From: Campylobacterales bacterium | Lineage (GTDB): Bacteria > Campylobacterota > Campylobacteria > Campylobacterales > QNZT01 | Assembly: GCA_027081495.1 (NCBI GenBank) | Contig: JALWKJ010000169.1 | Span: 1-13,767, forward strand | Length of the DNA: 13,767 nucleotides | Reading direction: 5' to 3' | Shown here: in pieces, positions 7,210 through 13,767 of the stretch | Layout of the letters: the number at the start of each line of letters is the position of its first letter | Position numbering within the stretch: position 1 is the stretch's first letter | Notes under the pieces: model-generated | The model's database searches: none | Told to the model about the DNA's origin: nothing | Seen by the model: only the letters and a program-made list of their open reading frames with translations | Position numbers and translations under genes: made by a program

Positions 7210-8052
7210 ACTGTTTCCTTTAATGAGTTTAAAATTTGTCGCGTATCCTATCCTAAAATATCTTAATTTTCGTTGATCTTGAATAAACTCGTTCCATACC
7301 TCTTTTATAGAGTTGCCATAGACTAAAGAGAAAGATTTATCGAAATTTTTTCCGGATTCTACAGACAGTAAAAAAGTTTTGAATTTTACCTTATCTATAT
7401 CATGTAGGTATTTAACAAACATTGAGGCTTGTCGATAGAACATATTTGGCGTTAAACCAAAAGAGTGCGCTGTTTTTTTAAAAATCAAACTACCGCTTAT
7501 GTTTGGCGTAAAAGTTTTGCCATCTATAATAGCTTTTCTAGCTTCATCCGGCGATACCGTATTTGCGCCTTCTCCGTCAGATACATAAGTAGCCAAACCT
7601 TCTTGAAACCACGCGGGATAACCTGAGTGCCAAGTGAACATGCCAAGCTGCTGTTCTATATGAAGATGGGATAATTCATGAGTCAAGGCTTGTCGGTCGG
7701 CTTGAAAATTTTTTGGTGATAAAAACAGTCGCTCGTTTAACACACACCCGGAAGCTTGGCTATATACGCAATAACTAGTAAAACTTTTTATACTATCGCA
7801 AATATAAACTGTTACGGGTTTTGTAAATTTTTTGTATTGCTTTTTTTCAACACTCTCTATCGCCGTATCAAGCTTTTTTGCTATGGTTTTGGCATCGGCT
7901 TTAGCGCCTCTTTCATACAAAATACGCTTATCACTTTCTAAAACTATAAACCGATCCGTTGATTTGTTCATAGCGACTAAAATTTTGGTACTAGAACATG
8001 AAGTCGATATGAGCGCAACTATTGTGATGATGATTAGAGTGTAAGGGGTCAT
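7015..8052 (-). CDS. Putative exported HELSH zinc metallopeptidase, reading in frame into L28
   Basis: The open frame encodes 345 residues: about 281 of a peptidase-like protein, then all of L28. The N-terminus is a hydrophobic export signal (4-18) ending ALISTSCSS. Cys19 may be lipidated, but the lipobox is not canonical. HELSH at 125-129 is an HExxH zinc site, and WFQEGLATY puts a likely third ligand at Glu151, 22 residues after the second His, which is the gluzincin (peptidase MA clan) layout. Cys85, Cys95 and Cys103 could form disulfides outside the cytoplasm. I cannot assign a named family or substrate. The start ATG 8052 has only a weak GGA upstream. The missing stop is odd: one extra T in the run at 7231-7234 would create TAA after Phe274. 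The gene sits between rpmB and a thioesterase-like gene and looks like an accessory insertion. Confidence 0.75.
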   Translation of the reverse strand: MTPYTLIIITIVALISTSCSSTKILVAMNKSTDRFIVLESDKRILYERGAKADAKTIAKKLDTAIESVEKKQYKKFTKPVTVYICDSIKSFTSYCVYSQASGCVLNERLFLSPKNFQADRQALTHELSHLHIEQQLGMFTWHSGYPAWFQEGLATYVSDGEGANTVSPDEARKAIIDGKTFTPNISGSLIFKKTAHSFGLTPNMFYRQASMFVKYLHDIDKVKFKTFLLSVESGKNFDKSFSLVYGNSIKEVWNEFIQDQRKLRYFRIGYATNFKLIKGNSMSRKCQISGKGPMTGNNVSHAQNKTKRRFLPNLRTVRITLEDGTKKKIKVSAKELRTMRKKANQ

Positions 8053-8121
8053 TTTATGTTTTCCGTCAATTAATTTAGATGATAATTTACCTATCGCTTG
8101 TTTTTTCTAAAAAGATCTTTT

Positions 8122-8529
8122 TTAAAGTGTTTGAACAAACCAGGTAAAAATAGCTTGGGAAGTTAAAACATTATTTATATCTTTTATTTCAACTTTAATT
8201 TGAAGCAAGCCCCTACCTTTTTTCTCAAATTGCGATTTAAATTTTTCTACTGCTTGTGTATCTGCTGATGAAAAAGCAACGATCTTTTCTTGAGCAGGTT
8301 TTTTGTATCTGATCTGAGCATCTCTAAGTACAGGTATAACCTTTCCTTCAAGTTGCGGAAAAAGGCTTTGAAGATAAAGCCCGCTTTTTGTTTCAGCTAG
8401 TGTAAATTGCGCACTTGCATGAATTGTTCTAATATGGTTTAATACATCTTCTTTGAAATTTAGCGACAACTCGTTATTTTGTTCTTCAATTCCAATGTGT
8501 TTTGCAAATGGGATGTCTATCGCTTCCAA
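8122..8529 (-). CDS. Hotdog-fold thioesterase-like protein (DUF4442/YiiD-C type)
   Basis: 135-residue cytoplasmic protein of the PaaI/DUF4442 thioesterase-like group. The best block is NHIRTIHASAQFTLAETKSG, the central hotdog helix with an N-H...HA..FTLAE pattern; it is followed by IRYKKPAQEKIVAFSS and a GLLQIKVEIKD strand. The substrate would be an acyl-CoA or similar, but this is family inference. The frame is open back to a TTG at 8556, yet a TATAAT at 8567-8562 puts the RNA start at about there, and AAAGGA at 8540-8535 stands 5 bp before TTG 8529. I therefore choose TTG 8529, giving MEAIDIPFAKHIGI. It runs in the same direction as the metallopeptidase, 69 bp upstream of it, and may share a transcript. 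Confidence 0.75.
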   Translation of the reverse strand: MEAIDIPFAKHIGIEEQNNELSLNFKEDVLNHIRTIHASAQFTLAETKSGLYLQSLFPQLEGKVIPVLRDAQIRYKKPAQEKIVAFSSADTQAVEKFKSQFEKKGRGLLQIKVEIKDINNVLTSQAIFTWFVQTL

Positions 8530-8561
8530 TTTATTCCTTTCTAAAATATTTATCAATGCAC

Positions 8562-8567
8562 ATTATA
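8562..8567 (-). promoter_or_regulatory. Promoter -10 box of the thioesterase-like gene
   Basis: A perfect TATAAT lies on the minus strand, 32 bp before TTG 8529. The -35 position at 17-bp spacing reads TGATGA, a weak match, which is common in Campylobacterota. It could also drive the metallopeptidase and rpmB. Confidence 0.55.
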
Positions 8568-8590
8568 ACCAAAATATACAAACATCATCA

Positions 8591-8721
8591 CTATTTTTCC
8601 CTCAACACCTTCACCACTACAAACCCTAAAAACAAAAACGACACCATAGGAAAAATATCTCATTGACGCTCTCACTCTGCATAAGCGTCAAAAGCATACA
8701 GATCATGGGGTCAAAGTCCAA
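8591..8721 (-). pseudogene. Frame-broken C-terminal remnant of a membrane protein
   Basis: One frame reads LDFDPMICMLLTLMQSESVN then EIF; a second frame resumes as PMVSFLFLGFVVVKVLREK and stops at TAG 8593-8591. The break falls in the run of five Ts (complement of 8651-8655), and one extra T joins the two into about 43 residues with a hydrophobic helix and a basic end, typical of the last helix of a transporter. Upstream the frame is closed by TAG, so the 5' part is missing. The parent protein cannot be identified. Confidence 0.4.
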
Positions 8722-8770
8722 CTATTAACTTTTTCAATATTTTACCAACCCCGCCGCCGCTTGATTCTAA

Positions 8771-8907
8771 AAAAACTACTCTATCTCTCGGAGTCCGCGT
8801 GCCGTTTGTCAAGCCGCATCTATATCCGGATCGAAGGTTTATGATTATTTGGAACTTTTGGAGTGTTTGATGGATAGATTATTTTTAGCAATTTGAGAGT
8901 AGTTTTT
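8771..8907. repeat. 12-bp inverted repeat, arms 113 bp apart
   Basis: AAAAACTACTCT (8771-8782) and AGAGTAGTTTTT (8896-8907) are perfect reverse complements. The 137-bp unit could be a relic of a small mobile element, but I see no clear target-site duplication and no transposase. The right arm lies just upstream of the -10 box of the AraC-type gene, so a regulatory loop is also possible. Confidence 0.35.
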
Positions 8908-8922
8908 ATCCGCTAAATACTC

Positions 8923-8928
8923 TATAAT
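8923..8928 (+). promoter_or_regulatory. Promoter -10 box of the AraC/GyrI-like gene
   Basis: A perfect TATAAT lies 27 bp before the chosen ATG at 8956. No good -35 box is present at 16-18 bp upstream, so activation by a regulator, perhaps the AraC protein itself, is possible. Confidence 0.5.
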
Positions 8929-8955
8929 AACCTCAAGCGTTTGCAAAGGATGAGT

Positions 8956-9801
8956 ATGAAGAAGGGAACGAGGGAGGATTATCTCCAAGCGGTTTATCGC
9001 GTGATCTATTATATAGAGCGCCATTACGGCGAGGAGCTGAGCGTTGAGAGGCTGGCAAAGGTTTCGGGGTTTTCAAAGCACCATTTTCATCGTATCTTTT
9101 TTAGCGTAGTAGGTGAAAATGTGAGCGCTTTTATACGGCGTATCCGACTCTCCGCAAGCAGCGGGAAACTATCCCAGCACTCCGTTACCAAGGTAGCGAT
9201 GAAAAGCGGATACGAGACGCCGTCCTCTTTTGCCAAAGCTTTCAAAGAGAACTTTGGACTCTCTCCAAGCGCTTATGCGAAACAGAGAAAAAATATAAAG
9301 GAGTCTATCATGATAGATGTCAAAATAGTGGATTTTAAGCCCGTAAAGGTGTTGTGTGTCAGACGAGAAGGGGATTATACGGTGAGCGCCGGAGAGGCAT
9401 TTGAGGTGTTGATGAGCTTTGCATATGCGCAGAAAATCAAGTCTAAAAAGAACCTTTTGGGCAAAGAGGCTAGAATATTTGGCATCGGTTACGACGATCC
9501 AAACAGCGTTCCCGCCCAAAAGCTTCGATACGACGCCTGTCTTAGTTACGACGATCCATCGGTTAAGCCTGAAGGAGAGGTCGTCGTCAAGACTATCGAA
9601 GGCGGCAAACATCTCTATCATCTGCATCGCGGCGCTTACGAAGGACTCAAAGAGAAGTATGCCGGCATGATGGATTATATGATCGAAAACGGCATCAAGA
9701 TGGCGGACAAACCTCCGTTTGAGGAGTATCTAAACAGAGATCCAAGACGCACGAAGCCGGAAAATTTAAAAACCGAGATCTATATACCCATCGAGGAGTG
9801 A
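8956..9801 (+). CDS. AraC-family regulator with GyrI-like ligand-binding domain
   Basis: 281-residue transcription factor. Residues about 10-110 are the AraC DNA-binding domain with two helix-turn-helix units: SVERLAKVSGFSKHHFHRIF (29-48) and the second around VTKVAMKSGYETPSSFAKAF (77-96), closed by FGLSPSAYAKQR. Residues 118-281 form a GyrI-like (SOUL/Rob-type) domain that in relatives binds small hydrophobic or drug-like molecules, with the typical HLHRGAYEGL, PPFEEYLNRDP and the terminal EIYIPIEE. The linker between the two HTH units (LSASSGKLSQHS) is about two residues shorter than usual. In-frame TTG 8941 and ATG 8950 exist, but AAAGGA at 8945-8950 is placed for ATG 8956. It is not in an operon and converges on polA, and no target pump gene is in view. 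Confidence 0.9.
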   Translation: MKKGTREDYLQAVYRVIYYIERHYGEELSVERLAKVSGFSKHHFHRIFFSVVGENVSAFIRRIRLSASSGKLSQHSVTKVAMKSGYETPSSFAKAFKENFGLSPSAYAKQRKNIKESIMIDVKIVDFKPVKVLCVRREGDYTVSAGEAFEVLMSFAYAQKIKSKKNLLGKEARIFGIGYDDPNSVPAQKLRYDACLSYDDPSVKPEGEVVVKTIEGGKHLYHLHRGAYEGLKEKYAGMMDYMIENGIKMADKPPFEEYLNRDPRRTKPENLKTEIYIPIEE

Positions 9802-9819
9802 CGCGATATAAATAAAGTT

Positions 9820-9853
9820 TTACGCCTTGGACTTCTTTGTGTCGAAGGCGTAA
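9820..9853. terminator. Bidirectional hairpin between the AraC-type gene and polA
   Basis: TTACGCCTTGGAC (9820-9832) and GTCGAAGGCGTAA (9841-9853) form 9 perfect pairs, one mismatch, then 3 more, around an 8-nt loop. It stands between two convergent stop codons. On the polA strand it is followed by a moderately U-rich tail (AACTTTATTTATA); on the other strand there is no U-run. Confidence 0.65.
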
Positions 9854-9858
9854 TGCGA

Positions 9859-12525
9859 CTATTTAAGCTCGCCCCAGTTTTTTCCTATGGCTACGCTGCA
9901 TTTTAGCGGAACATTTAGTTTATAGATATTTTCCATGATATCTTTAGCCTCTTTTGCAAAAATTTCCGCATTTTGTTCTTTTACTTCAAATATAAGCTCA
10001 TCGTGAATTTGCAAAAGCATAAACGACTCTTTTTTATCGATTTTTTCTTTATGGAGTCTGTTCATCGAGAGTTTTATAAGATCGGCGACCGAGCCTTGAA
10101 ATACCGTATTTACGCTTTCTCTCTCAAAACCGGCCCTCGCGAAGGCGTTTGCGTTTTTATAGTCGAAATATCTTCTTCTTCCTAGTATGGTTTCGACATA
10201 GCCGTTGCTTTTGGCAAACTCTTTTATGCTTTCAAGATAATCTTTTACGGTTGGAAAAGATGCAAAATATTTTTCTATAAAACTTTTCGCTTCGCTTCTT
10301 GAGACATGAATCGTTTGGGAGAGTTTTTGGCTGCCCATACCGTATAAAAGACCGAAATTTATACTTTTTGCTATATTTCTCATCTCTTTCGCGTTTTTCT
10401 CTCCAAAGAGTTTAACCGCGGTTTGAAGATGTATATCTTTTTTCTCTTTAAAAGCTTCCAAAAGAGCGGGATCTTGACTAAAATGCGCAAGAAGTCTAAG
10501 TTCCATCTGCGAGTAGTCTATGCCGATGAGACTAAACCCCTCTTTTGCTATGAACCCTTCTCTGATTCGCCTTCCTATTTCGCTTCGAACGGGTATGTTT
10601 TGAAGATTAGGGTTTTTTGAGCTCAATCTTCCCGTTGCCGTTCCCGTTTGTAAAAAAGATGTATGTATGCGACGATCGGGCGTTTTTTGAGCGAGTTTTA
10701 AAAGAGGCTCTATGTAGGTCGATCGAAGTTTATAAATCTCTCTATATTCGAGAATTTTAGGAATGATAGGATGATCGTCATATAGATTTAAAAGCACCTG
10801 TTCATTCGTGCTGTATCCGGTTTTCGTCTTTTTGCCGGTTTTTAGTCCTAGAGTTTCAAAAAGAATATTTCCAAGCTGTTTAGTTGAGTTTATGTTAAAC
10901 TCTTTTCCCGCAAGCGCGTATATGTCATGAGTCAAATCGCCTATACTCTTATCCGCTTCGTTTTTTAGTTTTGAGAAAAAATCGGTATCTATTTTTATAC
11001 CGGCTTCTTCCATATCTAAAAGAGTAACGATAAAAGGAAACTCTACCTCTTTTGCTACGCCTTTTAGTTTTTCGCTTAGCTTTTGCCATAAAAGATTGTA
11101 AAGTTTTAGCGTCATCCACGCGTCTTCCGCGGCATAAACGCAAGCTTCGCTTAGAGTTACCGAGCTAAAATTTTCACCTTTTTTGACGGTATCTTTAAAT
11201 TTTACCATATCGTAATAGAAGTATCTTTTTGCCATATTGTCGAGTCCCGCGCTAAGGGAAGGATCAAGAAGCCATGAGATTATCATGGTATCTGCGTAAG
11301 CGTTTAGATTTTCAAAGCCGAAATTGTTTCTTAAAATCGCAAAATCATATTTTAAGTTTTGACCGATGATCGGGTGTTTTAGCAAAATCTCCAAAGCCTC
11401 TTTCGCATCCTCTTTGCTTAGTTGCTTTTCGACTCCGAGGTAGTTATGGGCTATGGGTACATAGTATGCCTCTTCTTCGTTTACCGCAAAGGAGAAGCCG
11501 ACGATGTTCGCTTCATATGGCGAGAGAGAATCCGTTTCTGTATCAAAAGCCACGGGGGTCGCTTTTTCTATCTTCTTCAATACGGATACAAGGTCTTTTT
11601 TCGTATCAAGAAGGCGCGCTTTAAATTCAAGGGAGTTTTGGCACTCTTTTTCATCTTGGGTGTGTTGATAGGTCGCGCCGGCTCTTTTTAAGATCGTGTT
11701 CATGTCGAGTCGGTGAAGTTCGTCGGCGACTTTTAGGATAGGATTTTCTTTTGGAAAGGAGAATTTTTCTATATTGCATTCGGGCAGTATGTCATGATAT
11801 AAAGTAGCTAGTTTTTTACTTAAAAACGCGCTCTCTTTTCCCTCTTGCAGAAGTTTTTTCGTTCTTGGATTTGAGACGGAGTCTATGTTTTTATAGATCT
11901 CTTCTAAAGAGCCGAACTCTTTTAAAAGTTTTGAAGCGCCCTTTGGACCGATTCCTTTTACTCCCGGAATATTATCCGCGCTATCGCCTACAAGCGCCAA
12001 AAAATCGGGAATTTTAGAGGGAGAAACACCGTACTTTTCTATGCAGGCTTCTTCATCGATCTCCACCTTTTTCAAAGGATCGTAAATAACGACCTTTCCG
12101 TCGTCGATGAGTTGATAGAGGTCTTTGTCATGAGAGACTATTTTTACTTTGATATTTCGCTTTTTGGCGCACTCTACCAAAGCGGCTATAATATCGTCGG
12201 CTTCATATCCTCCAACCTCCATTTTCGGAAATCCCATCTTCTCTATAAGCTCTATGGCGACGGGAAGTTGAGCTAGAAGATCCTCGGGCGGCGTCGGTCT
12301 GTTCGCTTTGTAGTTTGGATCTATCTCTTTTCTTACGCCTTTTTCTTTTGAATCAAGCGCGAAAAGAAGATAGTCGGTTCCATGCTCTTTATTTAAGGTT
12401 GCTATAAAATTTATAAATCCCGTCAAGAGTCCCGTCGGAAAGCCTTTTTTACTTTTAAGCTGGGGTAGGGCGTAGTAGTTTCTGAAAAAAAAACCGAAAG
12501 TATCGATGATAGTTAATGTTTTCAC
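9859..12525 (-). CDS. polA: DNA polymerase I
   Basis: 888-residue repair and Okazaki-fragment polymerase with all three domains. The 5'-3' exonuclease/flap domain (1-290) shows YEADDIIAAL (107-116), SHDKDLYQL and VGDSADNIPGVKGIGPKGA (179-197). The 3'-5' proofreading domain looks active: FDTET with Asp328/Glu330, Asp394 in NLKYDFAI, and YAAED with Tyr464/Asp468. The polymerase domain has TGRLSSKNPNLQNIP (631-645), motif A IDYSQMELR (Asp670), motif B RNIAKSINFGLLYG (716-729, with Phe724 at the dideoxy-discriminating position) and motif C QIHDELIFEV (Asp842/Glu843). Start is GTG 12525 with AGGAG 10 bp upstream, a rather long spacing; no closer ATG exists. It is divergent from efp and ends at the hairpin 9820-9853. 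Confidence 0.98.
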   Translation of the reverse strand: MKTLTIIDTFGFFFRNYYALPQLKSKKGFPTGLLTGFINFIATLNKEHGTDYLLFALDSKEKGVRKEIDPNYKANRPTPPEDLLAQLPVAIELIEKMGFPKMEVGGYEADDIIAALVECAKKRNIKVKIVSHDKDLYQLIDDGKVVIYDPLKKVEIDEEACIEKYGVSPSKIPDFLALVGDSADNIPGVKGIGPKGASKLLKEFGSLEEIYKNIDSVSNPRTKKLLQEGKESAFLSKKLATLYHDILPECNIEKFSFPKENPILKVADELHRLDMNTILKRAGATYQHTQDEKECQNSLEFKARLLDTKKDLVSVLKKIEKATPVAFDTETDSLSPYEANIVGFSFAVNEEEAYYVPIAHNYLGVEKQLSKEDAKEALEILLKHPIIGQNLKYDFAILRNNFGFENLNAYADTMIISWLLDPSLSAGLDNMAKRYFYYDMVKFKDTVKKGENFSSVTLSEACVYAAEDAWMTLKLYNLLWQKLSEKLKGVAKEVEFPFIVTLLDMEEAGIKIDTDFFSKLKNEADKSIGDLTHDIYALAGKEFNINSTKQLGNILFETLGLKTGKKTKTGYSTNEQVLLNLYDDHPIIPKILEYREIYKLRSTYIEPLLKLAQKTPDRRIHTSFLQTGTATGRLSSKNPNLQNIPVRSEIGRRIREGFIAKEGFSLIGIDYSQMELRLLAHFSQDPALLEAFKEKKDIHLQTAVKLFGEKNAKEMRNIAKSINFGLLYGMGSQKLSQTIHVSRSEAKSFIEKYFASFPTVKDYLESIKEFAKSNGYVETILGRRRYFDYKNANAFARAGFERESVNTVFQGSVADLIKLSMNRLHKEKIDKKESFMLLQIHDELIFEVKEQNAEIFAKEAKDIMENIYKLNVPLKCSVAIGKNWGELK

Positions 12526-12593
12526 CGTATATGATCTCCTTTATTAGCGACAAAACAGGTAAGCGATTGTAACTATTTTTTGTTTTGATTTGC

Positions 12594-12599
12594 TATAAT
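12594..12599 (+). promoter_or_regulatory. Promoter -10 box of efp
   Basis: A perfect TATAAT preceded by TGC (TG-extended type) lies 29 bp before the efp ATG. Upstream there is a T-rich tract, TATTTTTTGTTTTGATT, in place of a clear -35 box, like the promoter style described for C. jejuni. Confidence 0.65.
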
Positions 12600-12628
12600 C
12601 GCTAAAAAATTATAAAGCAGGAGAGAAA

Positions 12629-13192
12629 ATGGCTTCATACTCTATGGGTGATTTAAAAAAAGGATTGAAGATAGAACTAAACGGCATACCTTACAAGATT
12701 GTCGAGTATCAGCATGTTAAACCCGGAAAAGGCGCGGCTTTTGTCAGATGCAAAATAAAATCGTATCTCAACGGTAAAGTTATAGAAAAAACTTTTCACG
12801 CGGGCGATAAGTGCGAAAAGCCCAACCTTGAGCAAAAGACGATGCAGTTTTTATACGACGACGGCGAGATGCTTCAGTTTATGGATACGCAGACATACGA
12901 TCAGATAGGATTGACTCATGAGCAGGTAGGAGATACGGCGAAGTGGATAGTTGACGGTATGAATGTAGAAATTTTATTTCATAATAAAAACGCGATCGAT
13001 GTAGAGGCTCCCGCTACGGTCGAGCTTAAGATCGCTGAAACGGGACCGAATTTCAAAGGCGATTCGCAAGGCGGTAAAAAACCGGCGACACTTGAAAGCG
13101 GAGCCGTTATACAGATTCCTTTTCATGTACTCGAGGGCGATATAGTCAGAGTCGATACCGTCAAAGGCGAGTATTTGGAAAAGATAAAATAA
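12629..13192 (+). CDS. efp: Translation elongation factor P
   Basis: 187-residue factor that binds between the P and E sites of the ribosome and relieves stalling at consecutive prolines. The N-terminal KOW-like domain carries HVKPGKGAAFVR with Lys34 at the tip, the residue that EpmA/EpmB modify with beta-lysine in many bacteria; whether that happens here is inference, since no epmA or epmB is in the window. The middle OB domain (about 65-128) includes LQFMDTQTYDQIGL, and the C-terminal OB domain ends with VDTVKGEYLEKIK. GCAGGAGAG stands 6-7 bp before the ATG. A DJ-1 family gene follows 15 bp downstream, so they are likely cotranscribed. The length is standard. Confidence 0.97.
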   Translation: MASYSMGDLKKGLKIELNGIPYKIVEYQHVKPGKGAAFVRCKIKSYLNGKVIEKTFHAGDKCEKPNLEQKTMQFLYDDGEMLQFMDTQTYDQIGLTHEQVGDTAKWIVDGMNVEILFHNKNAIDVEAPATVELKIAETGPNFKGDSQGGKKPATLESGAVIQIPFHVLEGDIVRVDTVKGEYLEKIK

Positions 13193-13207
13193 AAAAGGAG
13201 GATTATC

Positions 13208-13759
13208 ATGGCTTCTGTTTTAGTTCCTTTAGCCGAAGGATTTGAAGAGATCGAGGCGGTTAGCGTTATAGATGTGCTCAGACGAGGAGGGGTGGAAGTT
13301 ACGACCGCTTATCTATACAATCGCGAGGTAAACGGCGCAAACGGTATCACGGTTTTGGCAAATACCAAGATAGACGATGTAATAGCGGATGATTTTGATA
13401 TGATCGTACTTCCCGGCGGAATGCCGGGATCGCTAAATCTCAAAGAGGATGAGAGGGTGCAAAGACTTTTAAAAGAGTTTGACCGAAAGGATAAAAACAT
13501 CGGAGCAATCTGCGCCGCTCCGATCGCTCTTGAGGAGGCCGGAGTTTTAAAAGAGGGATATACCTGTTATCCGTCATACGAAGAGCAGATTAAAACGGGC
13601 GGTTTTACGGATTCTAAAAAAGTGGTAAAAAGTTCAAATATTTTGACTTCAAGAGGTCCCGGCACGGCTATATGTTTTGCGCTTGAAATCGTCAGAGAAC
13701 TTGTCGGCGAGCAAACTCACGCACAATTGAAAGCCGGATTATTGGCTGATTATTGTTGA
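13208..13759 (+). CDS. DJ-1/PfpI (YajL-type) family protein
   Basis: 183-residue cytoplasmic protein of the DJ-1 group. The conserved acidic residue is Glu16 in LAEGFEEIEAV, and the reactive cysteine is Cys102 in IGAICAAPIAL, the nucleophile elbow; LPGGMPGSLNL (68-78) and LTSRGPGTAICFALEIV complete the pattern. It is closest to the DJ-1/YajL/ThiJ branch by the N-terminal and SRGPGT segments. The family is linked to protection from oxidative and carbonyl stress, possibly glyoxalase or deglycase activity, which is debated; the substrate here is unknown. AAGGAGG stands 7 bp before the ATG, right after efp, so it is probably the second gene of that operon. The stop lies 8 bp before the window end. 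Confidence 0.92.
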   Translation: MASVLVPLAEGFEEIEAVSVIDVLRRGGVEVTTAYLYNREVNGANGITVLANTKIDDVIADDFDMIVLPGGMPGSLNLKEDERVQRLLKEFDRKDKNIGAICAAPIALEEAGVLKEGYTCYPSYEEQIKTGGFTDSKKVVKSSNILTSRGPGTAICFALEIVRELVGEQTHAQLKAGLLADYC

Positions 13760-13767
13760 TATTATAG

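Larger units (their letters stand above)
8557..8940. other. Gene-poor patch with decayed coding remnants
   Basis: No intact gene is visible in these roughly 380 bp. It holds, from left to right: the thioesterase promoter, a frame-broken membrane-protein remnant (8591-8721, minus), a short inverted repeat TTGACGCT/AGCGTCAA (8663-8670 and 8684-8691), the segment GGGGTCAAAGTCCAACTATT at 8707-8726, a 12-bp inverted repeat at 8771-8782 and 8896-8907, a possible plus-strand remnant 8771-8896, and the araC-type promoter. The plus-strand remnant reads AASISGSKVYDYLELLE near its middle and has no start codon; it vaguely resembles the tail of an AAA ATPase of the DUF4143 kind, which I would not rely on. 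Together this looks like a site where genes were inserted and then eroded. Confidence 0.5.

Noticed and set aside
8109..8122. AAAAAGATCTTTTT as a terminator between the thioesterase-like gene and the peptidase gene
   Set aside because: It is a loopless AT-rich palindrome with only two G/C pairs and cannot form a stable hairpin; it also overlaps the thioesterase stop codon.
8530..8556. Upstream TTG 8556 as the start of the thioesterase-like gene
   Set aside because: It lies at about the expected transcription start set by TATAAT at 8567-8562 and has no ribosome site, while TTG 8529 has AAAGGA 5 bp upstream.
8663..8691. TTGACGCT/AGCGTCAA hairpin as a regulatory RNA element
   Set aside because: It falls inside the membrane-protein remnant, has a 13-nt loop and no flanking gene it could serve; chance is likely.
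9169..9627. 152-residue open frame on the minus strand
   Set aside because: Antisense to the well-supported AraC/GyrI-like gene, no family pattern and no ribosome site.
11422..11691. 89-residue plus-strand frame with a hydrophobic end
   Set aside because: Antisense to the polA exonuclease region; the Phe/Lys-rich composition is the mirror of Lys/Glu codons in polA.

Overview
The window is a stretch of bacterial chromosome, most likely from the Campylobacterota (former Epsilonproteobacteria). The strongest sign is the block lon–bamD on the minus strand, divergent from fliW–proC on the plus strand. I recall the same order in Campylobacter jejuni. A second sign is rpmB directly followed by a two-helix RCK potassium channel, as I recall from Helicobacter pylori. 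Promoters with a good TATAAT and little or no -35 box also fit this phylum. I cannot name a genus from the sequence alone.

Layout: 1-3034 (minus) holds Lon protease, cut by the window edge, with the outer-membrane assembly lipoprotein BamD upstream. 3173-4312 (plus) holds the flagellar/CsrA-antagonist factor FliW and pyrroline-5-carboxylate reductase ProC, joined stop-to-start. A perfect 14-bp palindrome sits in the shared bamD/fliW promoter region. A strong hairpin at 4321-4349 separates this block from a minus-strand run read as metallopeptidase, rpmB (L28), K+ channel, argJ, and a small YdcH/DUF465 protein. Upstream of that run lie a hotdog-fold thioesterase-like gene and about 400 bp of gene-poor DNA with decayed coding remnants. 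An AraC/GyrI-like regulator (plus) then converges on polA (minus). polA is divergent from efp, which is followed by a DJ-1/PfpI family gene.

Most of the window is conserved housekeeping DNA: proteolysis, outer-membrane assembly, proline and arginine synthesis, translation, and replication/repair. The unusual part is 7015-8956. There a putative exported HELSH-type zinc peptidase has no stop codon of its own and reads in frame into ribosomal protein L28, which keeps its own Shine-Dalgarno and ATG. Upstream of it is a patch with a frame-broken membrane-protein remnant, a wide inverted repeat and a second possible remnant, which looks like a site of gene gain and decay. In both the missing stop and the broken frame, one extra T in a poly-T run would repair the reading frame, so homopolymer miscalls must be excluded before either is taken as real biology. 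I do not see a defence system, CRISPR array, intact transposon, tRNA or rRNA.
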